A DNA stretch of 64,000 nt from Rickettsia endosymbiont of Cantharis rufa. GTDB lineage: Bacteria; Pseudomonadota; Alphaproteobacteria; Rickettsiales; Rickettsiaceae. Below, piece after piece: positions 31,775 through 39,931 of the stretch. The stretch spans positions 558,001-622,000 of the forward strand of contig NZ_OZ032150.1 in NCBI RefSeq assembly GCF_964026445.1, read 5' to 3'. The notes beneath the pieces are model-generated. The model saw only the letters and a program-made list of their open reading frames with translations. It searched no databases and was not told the origin of the DNA. A program made the position numbers and the translations under genes. Positions within the stretch are counted from its first letter, which is position 1; every line of letters begins with the position of its first letter.

Positions 31775-32401
31775 GTGAAAAAATTTATATTTTGTTCTTT
31801 ATGTTTTTGGACATTAAACATATTTGCTGCTTCTGAAATTTATCCTAATAAGCTTAATCGTTGTAAAATTACTAGAAATATATTCAATGATTATGAACCA
31901 AAAGTTTTTGAACCTACTAATAATTTATTACGTAAAACAGGAAAATTATCAAAGTTTTATGGTGAAAAAATATTAATTAAAGGGAAAATATTAGATCAAA
32001 ATTGCGTGCCGGTGGCAGATGCTAAAGTTTATTTATGGCAAGCAGGAAGCAGCGGTAAATATCCCTATGAACCTTTAAAAACTCGAATCGATAAAAAAAG
32101 ATTCACAAGTAAAAGCGATTCAAGTTTCACTGGCTCCGGCATCGCTACTACCAATAACAAAGGAGAATATTACTTTATTAGCATGTTACCTTATAAATCT
32201 TCTCGTTATTTAAGAAGTGCAAATATAAGAATAGAACATTCCAGTCTTGCGCCCCTTGAAACACGTTTAGATTTATCTAATAAAAATATGTGTGATAATG
32301 AGTGCGGTGAAGTAAACCCGATATTGATCGAACCGCAGGAAAATATGATGTCGTATTGTTTTGATTTAGTATTACAAGGTACGACGCTTAAGAGATATTG
32401 A
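31775..32401 (+). CDS. Exported intradiol-dioxygenase-fold protein, probably lacking iron ligands
   Basis: 208 residues from a GTG start, signal peptide about 1-18 ([15 protein letters not shown]). The middle part follows the protocatechuate 3,4-dioxygenase fold: [27 protein letters not shown] and [17 protein letters not shown]. In active enzymes a P-H-I-H segment supplies an iron histidine; here the equivalent reads SANIRIEH, with Asn and Arg in place of the H-x-H pair. It is therefore probably not a ring-cleaving enzyme and may be a structural or binding protein. An intradiol-type label is common for this rickettsial family. Confidence 0.72.
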   Translation: MKKFIFCSLCFWTLNIFAASEIYPNKLNRCKITRNIFNDYEPKVFEPTNNLLRKTGKLSKFYGEKILIKGKILDQNCVPVADAKVYLWQAGSSGKYPYEPLKTRIDKKRFTSKSDSSFTGSGIATTNNKGEYYFISMLPYKSSRYLRSANIRIEHSSLAPLETRLDLSNKNMCDNECGEVNPILIEPQENMMSYCFDLVLQGTTLKRY

Positions 32402-32404
32402 TAG

Positions 32405-32502
32405 TAACGTCATTGCGAGCGACTGAAAGGAGCGTGGCAATCTCAGGACTTTGGTACAAGATTGCTTTGTCAAAACTTACAGTTTTTCCTCGCAATGACG
32501 TT
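32405..32502. repeat. Palindromic element with GTCATTGCGAG ends
   Basis: AACGTCATTGCGAGCGACTG pairs with TTTTCCTCGCAATGACGTTT. The inner GGCAATCTCAGGAC and ATTGCTTTGTC recur at 52.2 kb. Confidence 0.8.
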
Positions 32503-32599
32503 TTGCCTCTTGCACGGGAGACTCCAAAGGTTTTTTTATACCGCAACCGCATAATATAACGCATATAAACGTTAATAAGAATAAATAAAGTGTTTTCAT
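32477..32599 (-). CDS. LptM/YifL-like small lipoprotein with repeat-derived tail
   Basis: 40 residues: signal MKTLYLFLLTFICVILCGC, followed right after the lipobox by G-I-K-K-P-L-E-S-P. This matches the C-G-x-K-G-P-L-x-x-P signature of LptM/YifL, a partner of the LPS translocon LptD, except that Lys replaces the second Gly. The last dozen residues (KRHCEEKL) are encoded by the palindromic repeat at 32405-32502. Its first 10 bases overlap, on the opposite strand, the GTG start of the TlpA-like gene. Confidence 0.6.
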   Translation of the reverse strand: MKTLYLFLLTFICVILCGCGIKKPLESPVQEAKRHCEEKL

Positions 32600-33300
32600 T
32601 ACCTAAATTATTATATGATTTTTTATATATTATAGTATTTTTATTACCTATAACAATCTTTATTCCTAAAATTTATGCTAAGCATCAGGAAAAACTAGAG
32701 CATTTAAGCGGTTCAAGCGTTCCTGATAATGTAATTTTTTTTGATGAAGAAAAAAATCAATATTCTCTTGATCAGTTTGAAGGAAAAACTATATTGTTAG
32801 TATTTTGGGCTACTTGGAGCGCTTCTTGTGTTAAGGAAATGCCTGATCTTGATATGTTACAAAAAGATTTTAGAAAACTACCTTTTTTGGTAATTCCAAT
32901 TTCAGAAGATTATCAAGACATAAAAGTTGTTAAAGAATACTTTAAAAGCTATCAAATAAGATATTTGCAGATTTATCATGATTATAGAAATGAATTATTT
33001 AAAGTATTAGGTGTTATTAGTTTACCAACTAGTATATTAATAGACCCAAACGGCAAAATAATAACTAGCTTTGTCGGTAATACAAATTGGTATGACGAAA
33101 AAATTAGAGAAACTATTTTATCCGCTATCCCTGGAAATTATCCTGAGCCGAAAAATAGTTATAATGAACAATCTCTTAATAAACCGGCTAAGCCTTTGCT
33201 GCCAATGAAGGAAGGTGTGGCTAAGGAAATAATAAATCAAAAAAGTACCGAAGAAGTTCCGGTATTTAATGTCATTCCTGCGAAAGCTGGAATCCAGTAA
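32590..33300 (+). CDS. TlpA/ResA-type thioredoxin-like protein with altered active site
   Basis: 236 residues, N-terminal membrane anchor (about 9-29) then a periplasmic thioredoxin fold: FFDEEKNQYSLDQFEGKTIL, LVFWATWSASCVKEMPDL and VLGVISLPTSILIDPNGKII (cis-Pro). The normal W-C-x-x-C is W-S-A-S-C here, with the first, nucleophilic cysteine replaced by Ser. Thiol-disulfide exchange is therefore unlikely in the usual form. The start must be GTG at 32590; no other start codon is in frame before the anchor. The C-terminus [10 protein letters not shown] is encoded by a palindromic element. Confidence 0.82.
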   Translation: MFSLPKLLYDFLYIIVFLLPITIFIPKIYAKHQEKLEHLSGSSVPDNVIFFDEEKNQYSLDQFEGKTILLVFWATWSASCVKEMPDLDMLQKDFRKLPFLVIPISEDYQDIKVVKEYFKSYQIRYLQIYHDYRNELFKVLGVISLPTSILIDPNGKIITSFVGNTNWYDEKIRETILSAIPGNYPEPKNSYNEQSLNKPAKPLLPMKEGVAKEIINQKSTEEVPVFNVIPAKAGIQ

Positions 33301-33400
33301 AACATATAAAAAACAAGTTTCTTACATGTTTATTTTATCAAATGCGTAATATTTGTATCAATATTAAGGTTATTTTTTGGATTACGACCTTTAAGAGCTA
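33268..33400. repeat. Palindromic element forming the tlpA-like 3' end
   Basis: Left arm GTCATTCCTGCGAAAGCTGG provides the last codons and stop of the gene. The interior GTAAAACATATAAAAAACAA matches the copy at 6.77 kb. The right arm is decayed. Confidence 0.75.
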
Positions 33401-33460
33401 TGCCCAAGCTTCATAAAGAATAATATTGAATTTAGTATAAGGTTAATAATAGGTAAATTA

Positions 33461-34375
33461 ATGAATGAAGTAAATAAATCGGCTATTGCGGGTGCAGAAT
33501 TTGAGCAGGTAATAGCAAAACGTCAGATAAGTAAAATAGAACAGTTATTTGCTTCGGTTTTTGGCGATTCTAAAGACATAATTGCTGTTTTACGCCTCAG
33601 CGGTGTTATCGGTAAAGTAAGTACCGTGCAATCAGGTCTTACGTTAGAATCATTAAATGAATTAATAGAAAAAGCTTTTAAAATAAAGAAACTAAAAGTC
33701 TTATGTTTAATTATTAATTCCCCAGGAGGTTCGCCTGTACAATCTGAACTTATTGCAAAACGTATTCGCGACCTTGCTAAAAAAAATAAAATAAAAATTT
33801 ATAGTTTTATTGAAGATATGGCGGCTTCAGGCGGATATTGGCTTGCTTGCAGCGGAGACCGGATATATGCTTTGCCAAGTTCGGTTATCGGTAGTATTGG
33901 AGTAGTATCAAGCGGGTTTGGTTTTCATGAAGCGATTAACAAACTTGGAATAGAGCGAAGAGTTTACACAGAAGGGAAAAATAAATCGGTATTAGATCCT
34001 TTTCAGCCTGTTAACAAAGATGACCTTAAAATTATAAAAAGTCTACAAAAGCAGGTTTATGAGCGTTTCGTAGATTATGTTAAAACAAGAAGAGTAGGGA
34101 AGTTAACACAACAAGACGAAATTTTATTTAACGGTGAATTTTGGGCAGGACAAACGGCTCTTGATTACGGCTTGATTGATGGTATAGGGGATATGTATAG
34201 TGTGATGAAAGAAAAATTCGGCGATAATATTAAGTTTCAATATCTGTGTGCTAAACAACCTTGGCTTAAAAAGAAACTTGGTATGGGAAGCAAGATATTA
34301 ACCGATAATTTTGCTAATTCTTTAATTGATGCCGTTGAAAATAAAATTATTAACGATAAATTTGATATAAAATAA
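33461..34375 (+). CDS. SppA/SohB-like signal peptide peptidase (S49)
   Basis: 304 residues. S49 serine-lysine protease fold: VLRLSGVIG strand, LIINSPGGSPVQSELIAKRI, nucleophile in EDMAASGGYWLACSGD, SSVIGSIGVVSSGFGF, and general-base lysine in RRVYTEGKNKSVLDPF. There is no clear N-terminal membrane segment, so it resembles the short cytosolic or peripheral SppA forms. It degrades signal peptides after cleavage in other bacteria. Isolated between palindromic elements. Confidence 0.9.
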   Translation: MNEVNKSAIAGAEFEQVIAKRQISKIEQLFASVFGDSKDIIAVLRLSGVIGKVSTVQSGLTLESLNELIEKAFKIKKLKVLCLIINSPGGSPVQSELIAKRIRDLAKKNKIKIYSFIEDMAASGGYWLACSGDRIYALPSSVIGSIGVVSSGFGFHEAINKLGIERRVYTEGKNKSVLDPFQPVNKDDLKIIKSLQKQVYERFVDYVKTRRVGKLTQQDEILFNGEFWAGQTALDYGLIDGIGDMYSVMKEKFGDNIKFQYLCAKQPWLKKKLGMGSKILTDNFANSLIDAVENKIINDKFDIK

Positions 34376-34378
34376 ATA

Positions 34379-34488
34379 GGCATTGCCTAAAAAGAGTTGA
34401 TATAAAGTTTCTATATCATTCCTGCTTCCGCGGGAATGATATCTGAAGGCTAAACTATACTATAAAACAACTTTTTTTAGGCAATGCC
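34379..34488. mobile_element. Second MITE-like element before dut
   Basis: Terminal inverted repeats GGCATTGCCTAAAAAGAGTT and AACTTTTTTTAGGCAATGCC bound about 110 bases. AATAAAT occurs at 34371-34377 and 34489-34495, a possible target duplication with one extra A on the left, though the sequence is low in complexity. The centre is a CATTCC…GGAATG palindrome. Confidence 0.55.
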
Positions 34489-34529
34489 AATAAATGTACC
34501 AGATCAACCCTTCGCTTATGAGAAGTATT

Positions 34530-34976
34530 ATGAATATAACGCAAGTTAAAATTAAGAAATTAGAAAATTTTTCAGACAGTTTGCCGGAATATGCTACAGA
34601 GCATAGTGCGGGGATGGATTTAATAGCTGCAAACGACCAACCTATAACAATAAAAGCAGGTAGTATACAGCTAATCCCGACAGGCATTGCTATAGCACTA
34701 CCGGATTCGTTTGAAGCGCAGATAAGACCTCGTTCAGGTCTTGCCGTTAAACACGGTATTACGGTTGCTAATTCGCCAGGTACTATTGATGCAGATTATC
34801 GAGGTGAAATAAAAGTTATTCTTATTAATCTAGGTAAAGAAGATTTCGTTATAGAAAAAGGCATGCGAATTGCACAGATGATAATCGCAAAGTATGAACG
34901 TATATTATGGGAAGAAAGTAGCGCGCTTGAAAAAACGATGCGTGGTAGTGGTGGTTTTGGTTCTACTGGTGTTTAG
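34530..34976 (+). CDS. dut: dUTP pyrophosphatase
   Basis: Hydrolyses dUTP to dUMP + PPi, keeping uracil out of DNA and feeding thymidylate synthesis. 148 residues from ATG 34530 ([20 protein letters not shown]). The longer frame from 34494 adds 12 residues encoded just after a mobile element and is less likely. The five trimeric dUTPase motifs are present: [36 protein letters not shown] and [10 protein letters not shown]. Confidence 0.95.
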   Translation: MNITQVKIKKLENFSDSLPEYATEHSAGMDLIAANDQPITIKAGSIQLIPTGIAIALPDSFEAQIRPRSGLAVKHGITVANSPGTIDADYRGEIKVILINLGKEDFVIEKGMRIAQMIIAKYERILWEESSALEKTMRGSGGFGSTGV

Positions 34977-34983
34977 TTAGTCT

Positions 34984-35128
34984 CTATGTCATTCCTGCGA
35001 AGAGGTGTTATTGCATGATTCGTTTTATGTCATTCCCGCGAAAGCGGGAATCCAGAGTAAAGCGAGATAAATCGAGCTTTTAAAAAGCCTTAAAGTACTA
35101 GATTCCCGCTTTCGCGGGAATGACATAA
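34984..35128. repeat. Palindromic element before slt
   Basis: Arms CATTCCCGCGAAAGCGGGAA and TTCCCGCTTTCGCGGGAATG are perfectly complementary. An extra half-arm ATGTCATTCCTGCGAAGAGG precedes. Interior AAAGCGAGATAAATCGAGCT is shared with the family. Confidence 0.9.
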
Positions 35129-35144
35129 AAACACTTATAAACTT

Positions 35145-37130
35145 ATGAAAATAAAATTATTAATTACGATATTCTTGTTAGCTTTGAACTGGATCCCGTG
35201 GTCAAGCCACGGGATGACGGCTGGAGTAAATGCTAATTCCGGTCCTGTAGATAATATAAAACAAATTTTTACCTATATCGATCAAAAAAATTGGTCACAA
35301 GCTGAAGATTTAGCTTTAGAAGTAAATAATAAAGCTTTAACAAAAATCGTTTTTTCACAAAAATTTTTGAATAATAAATATTCAGATAATAGTTTTGAGC
35401 AGGTAATAAAGTTTTTACGTGATAACCCAAATTGGCCTCAAAATAAACTACTCGAAGAAAGAGTCGAAGAATATCTAAATAATAATACAAATAAAAAAGT
35501 AATTTTTGATTGGTTTAGTAAACATCCACCGCTTACTGGTAAAGGTTATAAGTTTTATGCGGCTGCTGCAAGTAGCTTAATTAAAGATCAGAAAATATTA
35601 TTGCCTATTATTAAAGAAGCGTGGATATACGCCAATTTCACTCCTGAAGAAGAAAAGGCGTATTATAGTAGATGGCATAAATATTTAACTGCGAGCGATC
35701 ATTTAGAGCGAATAGAAGAACATTTATGGAAAAATGATATTAGGTCTGCTGAGCAGTCGCTAAAATATGTAGAAAGCTATCGTAATTCTTTTAAAGCACA
35801 AATTGCGATTATAGGTAAATCATCAAACGCTGAGAAGCTTTTTAGAAGCGTTCCTGAAAAATATTATACTTCCGGTTTGTTATATCGTTATTTGGATTCT
35901 AAGAAAACGCAAAAACCGACAAAGGAAGATATTACCTTATTTAAGAAAGCCAAAAATAACCGTAAGCATTTTGCTAAATGGTGCCGCATTCAATCTTATT
36001 ATGCTCGTGAATTCATAGATTACAAAGATTTTACCAATAGTTATAAAATAGCAACGCTTCCTTTTGCTACTTGTCCTGAAACTATAAGAGAGCAGGAGTG
36101 GCTTGCAGGTTGGCTTTCTTTAAGCTTTTTAAAGAAGCCGGATCAGGCATTAGTGCATTTTAATAAATTTATTAAGGTAGTTAAAACCCCAATTAGCTTG
36201 GCACGCGGGTTTTATTGGTTAGGTCGCAGCTATGAAGTAAAAGGCGATAAGCAAACAGCTAAGAAATTTTATGAGCAGGCAGCCAAATATTCTTTTACCT
36301 TTTACGGACAGGTAGCAAATATTGAATTAAATAGAACAAAGTTAGTTTTGCCTCCTATTCCCGTAATAACTTCTGAAGAAAGGAAAAACATAGAAAATAA
36401 AGAGATTATTAAAGCAATTAAATTACTGGTTAAATATAATAAAAACCATTTAGCTATGATATATTCCAAAGCAGCGATTACAAATACTAAAAATCCTGCA
36501 GAAATTCAAGTAATTGTGAATATTATTAAGGGATGTAATAATACCCATTATATGGTTGATGTAGCAAAAATTGCTGCTCAAAATAATATTTTTATTCCAG
36601 AATGCGCTTTTCCGACGCCTTATAATCTAGCAGGTTTACCTATCTCATCTCATTTAACTTATGGAATAATTAGACAGGAATCGGTTTTTGATCATTCGGC
36701 AATAAGTAGTGCGAGTGCTATGGGCTTAATGCAGCTTATAGAAAAAACTGCTTGCGATACTGCAAGATCTATAAATGCAAAATGTAATGTAGTGGATTTA
36801 ACTAGGAATCCGGTATATAATATTAAACTCGGTACTCATCATTTTAAACAATTGCTAGGTGACCATAGAGGCTCTTATATTTTGTCTATTGCTTCTTATA
36901 ATGCCGGAAGTCATAAGGTAGTAAAATGGATTGATAGATTCGGTGATCCAAGAGATATAAAAGATACTAGAAAAATCGTAGATTGGATAGAGCTTATACC
37001 TTATCGTGAGACAAGAGATTATGTTCAAAGAGTATTTGAAAATATTCAAATTTATCGTATAATTTTAGGTGAAAATAATACTCTAAAATTCAAACAAGAC
37101 TTGCATGCTTGTGATATATCAAAAAATTAA
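35145..37130 (+). CDS. slt: Soluble lytic murein transglycosylase with palindrome behind the signal peptide
   Basis: 661 residues. Cleaves the MurNAc-GlcNAc bond with 1,6-anhydro product. A long alpha-solenoid (about 30-480) precedes the C-terminal SLT domain: ISSHLTYGIIRQESVFDHSA (catalytic Glu in RQES), ASAMGLMQL, ISIASYNAG-type LSIASYNAGSHKVVKW and ELIPYRETRDYVQRV. Between the hydrophobic start and the mature protein, residues about 15-25 (NWIPWSSHGMT) come from a 30-base perfect palindrome (35189-35218). This changes the signal-peptide cleavage region. Confidence 0.92.
   Translation: MKIKLLITIFLLALNWIPWSSHGMTAGVNANSGPVDNIKQIFTYIDQKNWSQAEDLALEVNNKALTKIVFSQKFLNNKYSDNSFEQVIKFLRDNPNWPQNKLLEERVEEYLNNNTNKKVIFDWFSKHPPLTGKGYKFYAAAASSLIKDQKILLPIIKEAWIYANFTPEEEKAYYSRWHKYLTASDHLERIEEHLWKNDIRSAEQSLKYVESYRNSFKAQIAIIGKSSNAEKLFRSVPEKYYTSGLLYRYLDSKKTQKPTKEDITLFKKAKNNRKHFAKWCRIQSYYAREFIDYKDFTNSYKIATLPFATCPETIREQEWLAGWLSLSFLKKPDQALVHFNKFIKVVKTPISLARGFYWLGRSYEVKGDKQTAKKFYEQAAKYSFTFYGQVANIELNRTKLVLPPIPVITSEERKNIENKEIIKAIKLLVKYNKNHLAMIYSKAAITNTKNPAEIQVIVNIIKGCNNTHYMVDVAKIAAQNNIFIPECAFPTPYNLAGLPISSHLTYGIIRQESVFDHSAISSASAMGLMQLIEKTACDTARSINAKCNVVDLTRNPVYNIKLGTHHFKQLLGDHRGSYILSIASYNAGSHKVVKWIDRFGDPRDIKDTRKIVDWIELIPYRETRDYVQRVFENIQIYRIILGENNTLKFKQDLHACDISKN
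35189..35218. repeat. Palindrome inserted in the slt signal region
   Basis: CTGGATCCCGTGGTCAAGCC joined to its complement ACGGGATGAC. Same family as the copies at 15.05 and 38.7 kb, here only the core hairpin. Confidence 0.85.
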
Positions 37131-37148
37131 TTTTTATCAGTATTTTAT

Positions 37149-37176
37149 TTTGACATGTGGTAATATATAAGTATGA
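37149..37176 (+). promoter_or_regulatory. Sigma-70 promoter of the dead tandem-repeat gene
   Basis: TTGACA, a 16-base spacer and TATGAT, followed by an AAGGAGG ribosome site at 37204 and ATG at 37216. Control signals remain consensus-like although the gene is broken. Confidence 0.55.
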
Positions 37177-37215
37177 TACGAGGGCTAATTAAAAACATAA
37201 ATTAAGGAGGTGGTC

Positions 37216-38595
37216 ATGAAAAAAAATAGAGCAACACATTAAAAAACAGCGTAATGATACAGATACTCAAGTAAAGAAATATAAACAAGATCTTGATGTA
37301 ATCGGCATTAGACATGACCATAAGTCTGCACATGTTGAAGTTCCGAATCATGCTACTGGCGAGTTTGAATATTTTAAATGGGACTGGATGACAAGCATTA
37401 CGGGTAGTCATTCAGAAATAGTAAAATATTTAAGAAAATAGTAAGAACTTTAAAAGAAACTAAAAATAACCTAGCTCAGTATGAAAACTCAGTATCTAAC
37501 TTGGATGCTAGTACTAAAAATGAACTTGATGTTAATATTAAGAAGCATAATATTATTGCACCGATACAAGACACTAATAAGTTAATATCATAAATATTAA
37601 CAGGAATGCAAACCTGGTTAGACACAAAAAGTCATATCCCTATAGACCTTAAGTAAAAATTCTTAGAGTTAGGTTCTAATAATTTAGAACTATTCATAAA
37701 AGCTGCTTATAACAAATTTAACAATAAGTGGATAGTTAAAGAGTTTATTGATAATGCTGTAAAAACTGAAGAAGAAGGTAGAAAATATCTAGCCGATTGT
37801 GATTGTAGTTCGACAGACCAGCTATGGACAAAACTTGTTGAATCTGAAATAGAAAGTCTTATAATCCAACAAGATACTAATAAGTTAATAGATTAAGTAT
37901 TAACAGGAATGCAAACCTGGTTAGACACAAAAAGTCATATCCCTATAGACCTTAAGCAAAAATTATTAGAGTTAGACTCTAATAATTTAGCAAAGTTTAT
38001 AGAAAGTGCTTTTAATAAATCTAACAATAAATGGACAGTTAAAGAATTTATTGATAATGCTTTTGTACCACCTAGAGAGGGAAATAACAAATATCTAGCT
38101 GATAGCGGTTATGATTCAACTGAGCAGTTATGGACTAAAATGGAAAACCTTAGAGCAAGCGAGACTTTAAATAAAGCTGCAACGTCGAGTGTAAGCTCTA
38201 GTGACCTTAAAGGTAACACGTCAGATTAAGATTCCGATGATGATATAGAAGTTATATCAAAAATACTTGGAACTGAAGTAACGCTTACTAATGGTGCTAA
38301 ATACGAAGTTAAGAAGATTATAGATTTATTAGATAAACCAAATTTTATAAAACAATTAACTAATATTTAAAGCAAATTATCGCCCGAAGATTCTAATCTT
38401 GTTAAAAAGGAAATAGCATTAAAATTAGCATATATTTCTAATAACGATATGGATAAATATGAAGCTGTACATGAGATAGTCGATAATATACCACAAACGT
38501 TTATTGATGAATTCAATAACTATGATATCCTTACTTTTGACCAAATGAAAATTGAAAAAGCAAAAATCTTAGGCGGCGGTGTTTCGTATTTATAA
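37216..38595 (+). pseudogene. Dead gene with a 303-base tandem duplication and repeated in-frame stops
   Basis: The ATG frame fails after a poly-A run at 37219-37226. The next frame carries KKQRNDTDTQVKKYKQDLDV, IRHDHKSAHVEVPNHATGEF and YFKWDWMTSITGSHSEIVKY; after a stop at 37441 sense moves on. From 37442 one frame reads to 38595 apart from five TAA codons. It contains two copies of MQTWLDTKSHIPIDLK…SNNLA…KEFIDNA…STEQLW. The only open ORF is the second copy, 37909-38229 (106 codons), which could still be translated. The last part reads YEAVHEIVDNIPQTFIDEF and ends GGGVSYL. The family is unknown. Confidence 0.6.
37601..38206 (+). repeat. Tandem duplication, period 303 bases
   Basis: CAGGAATGCAAACCTGGTTA begins at 37601 and again at 37904, and similarity extends through each unit (101 codons, frame kept). 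Unit 1 has TAA where unit 2 has CAA in the LK-Q-K segment. Confidence 0.8.
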
Positions 38596-38642
38596 TAATT
38601 TCTTGAGGTTATTCTTGGCTCCTATGTCGCCCCCGTCTCTTT

Positions 38643-38767
38643 CTATGTCATCCCCGCGAAAGCGGGAATCCGGTTTTCCCTTCTGTGTCATCCCGTGATT
38701 TATTCATGGGATCTAAAAAAATAAAATAAGGACTAGACCCCGTGGTTAAACCACGGGGTGACATAGT
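38643..38767. repeat. Two palindromic elements in tandem before ldcA
   Basis: A half element ATGTCATCCCCGCGAAAGCG is followed by a GTCATCCCGTGATTTATTCA…CCCCGTGGTTAAACCACGGG palindrome. The remaining bases of 38596-38808 show no gene. Confidence 0.75.
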
Positions 38768-38808
38768 AGATTTACCTGTTAATGTAACAATACCTATCAA
38801 TTATATCT

Positions 38809-39756
38809 ATGATTCTTAAAAATTTATCTTTACTAGTAATATTATTCTTTTCAATATCAGCTTTTTCTGCTGCCAATAATCTAAAAAATATCTCTATTAC
38901 CGTTGTTGCTCCGGCAACAGGTGCTGATAATAAGACTTTATCGGATTTAAAAAATATTAATGCTTTAAATTTGTGGATTCCGGCTAAGTGTCTTGTTAAA
39001 GGCAAGTTACCGTTTCTTGCAAGTAGCGATGAGGTAAGATTTAATTGTCTGCGGGATGCATTATTTGATAAGTCTGATAATGTAGTATGGAGTTTACGAG
39101 GTGGCTATGGCTCGGCTAGATTAATTCCCGATTTACTAAAACTACCAAAACCAAATAAAGAGAAATTTTTTATAGGGTATAGCGATATAACGGCTTTACA
39201 TCTTTTTTTATCACAAGAATGGGGATGGAAAACTATTCACGGCAGTAATATAGCCGATCTTTTAAAGCCCGAAAAAGATCAAAGCAATTTTACTAAGCTT
39301 GCTGAAATATTAAAAGGTAAAGTAAAGAAAGTTACTATAGATAATTTATTACCGCTTAACGATACAGCAAAATCAAGCGATCTTGTTAATGGCAAACTAA
39401 CCGGTGGTAATTTAACTATGGTGCAGACTAGTATAGGAACGAGCTGGCAGATAAAAACCAAAGATAAAATTCTTTTTTTAGAAGATGTGAATGTAGCTGC
39501 TTTTAGATTAGATCGTGAGCTTTTGCACTTAAAGCAAGCAGAATTGCTTGAGGATGCTAAGGCCATAATATTTGGTTCATTTGATAAAGATTCGGAAAGC
39601 ACAATGTTAGTGCTTCGTAATTTTGCAGGTAGTTTAAATATTCCGGTATTTAAAACAAATAAATTTGGTCACGAAAAAATTAACGACCCGATTATTTATA
39701 ATACTGATAGTAAGATTATTAAAAATAAAGGATTCAAGTTAGTGATGGGACTGTAA
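38809..39756 (+). CDS. ldcA: LD-carboxypeptidase (S66 family)
   Basis: Removes the terminal D-Ala from murein tetrapeptides during wall recycling. 315 residues. N-terminal signal (about 1-21, ISAFSAANN) suggests a periplasmic location, unlike the cytosolic E. coli LdcA. Motifs: VVAPATGADN, WSLRGGYGSARLIPDL, nucleophile in FIGYSDITALHLFL, IHGSNIADL, LTGGNLTMVQTSIGT, FLEDVNVAAFRLDREL, and the late His in NKFGHEKI. Works with Slt and the D,D-carboxypeptidase in this window. Confidence 0.92.
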   Translation: MILKNLSLLVILFFSISAFSAANNLKNISITVVAPATGADNKTLSDLKNINALNLWIPAKCLVKGKLPFLASSDEVRFNCLRDALFDKSDNVVWSLRGGYGSARLIPDLLKLPKPNKEKFFIGYSDITALHLFLSQEWGWKTIHGSNIADLLKPEKDQSNFTKLAEILKGKVKKVTIDNLLPLNDTAKSSDLVNGKLTGGNLTMVQTSIGTSWQIKTKDKILFLEDVNVAAFRLDRELLHLKQAELLEDAKAIIFGSFDKDSESTMLVLRNFAGSLNIPVFKTNKFGHEKINDPIIYNTDSKIIKNKGFKLVMGL

Positions 39757-39767
39757 ACATTATGCCA

Positions 39768-39925
39768 CCCCGTGGCTTGACCAGGTTTGTTGCATAGCTC
39801 TTATGTCATTCCCACCCAGCATAAAGCGAGATAAATCGAGCTTTCAAAAAGCTTTAAAGTACCGGATTCCCGCCTACGCGGGAATGACATCGAGTCTTAT
39901 CATGCACCTTCGCAGGAATGACATA
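39768..39925. repeat. Palindromic elements between ldcA and addB
   Basis: A fragment CCCCGTGGCTTGACCAGG, then an element with right arm TTCCCGCCTACGCGGGAATG and interior AAAGCGAGATAAATCGAGCT; the left arm is partly deleted. Confidence 0.75.
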
Positions 39926-39931
39926 ATTAGC

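Noticed and set aside
34494..34529. Longer dut start
   Set aside because: The first 12 codons lie directly after a mobile element; ATG at 34530 gives the normal family length.
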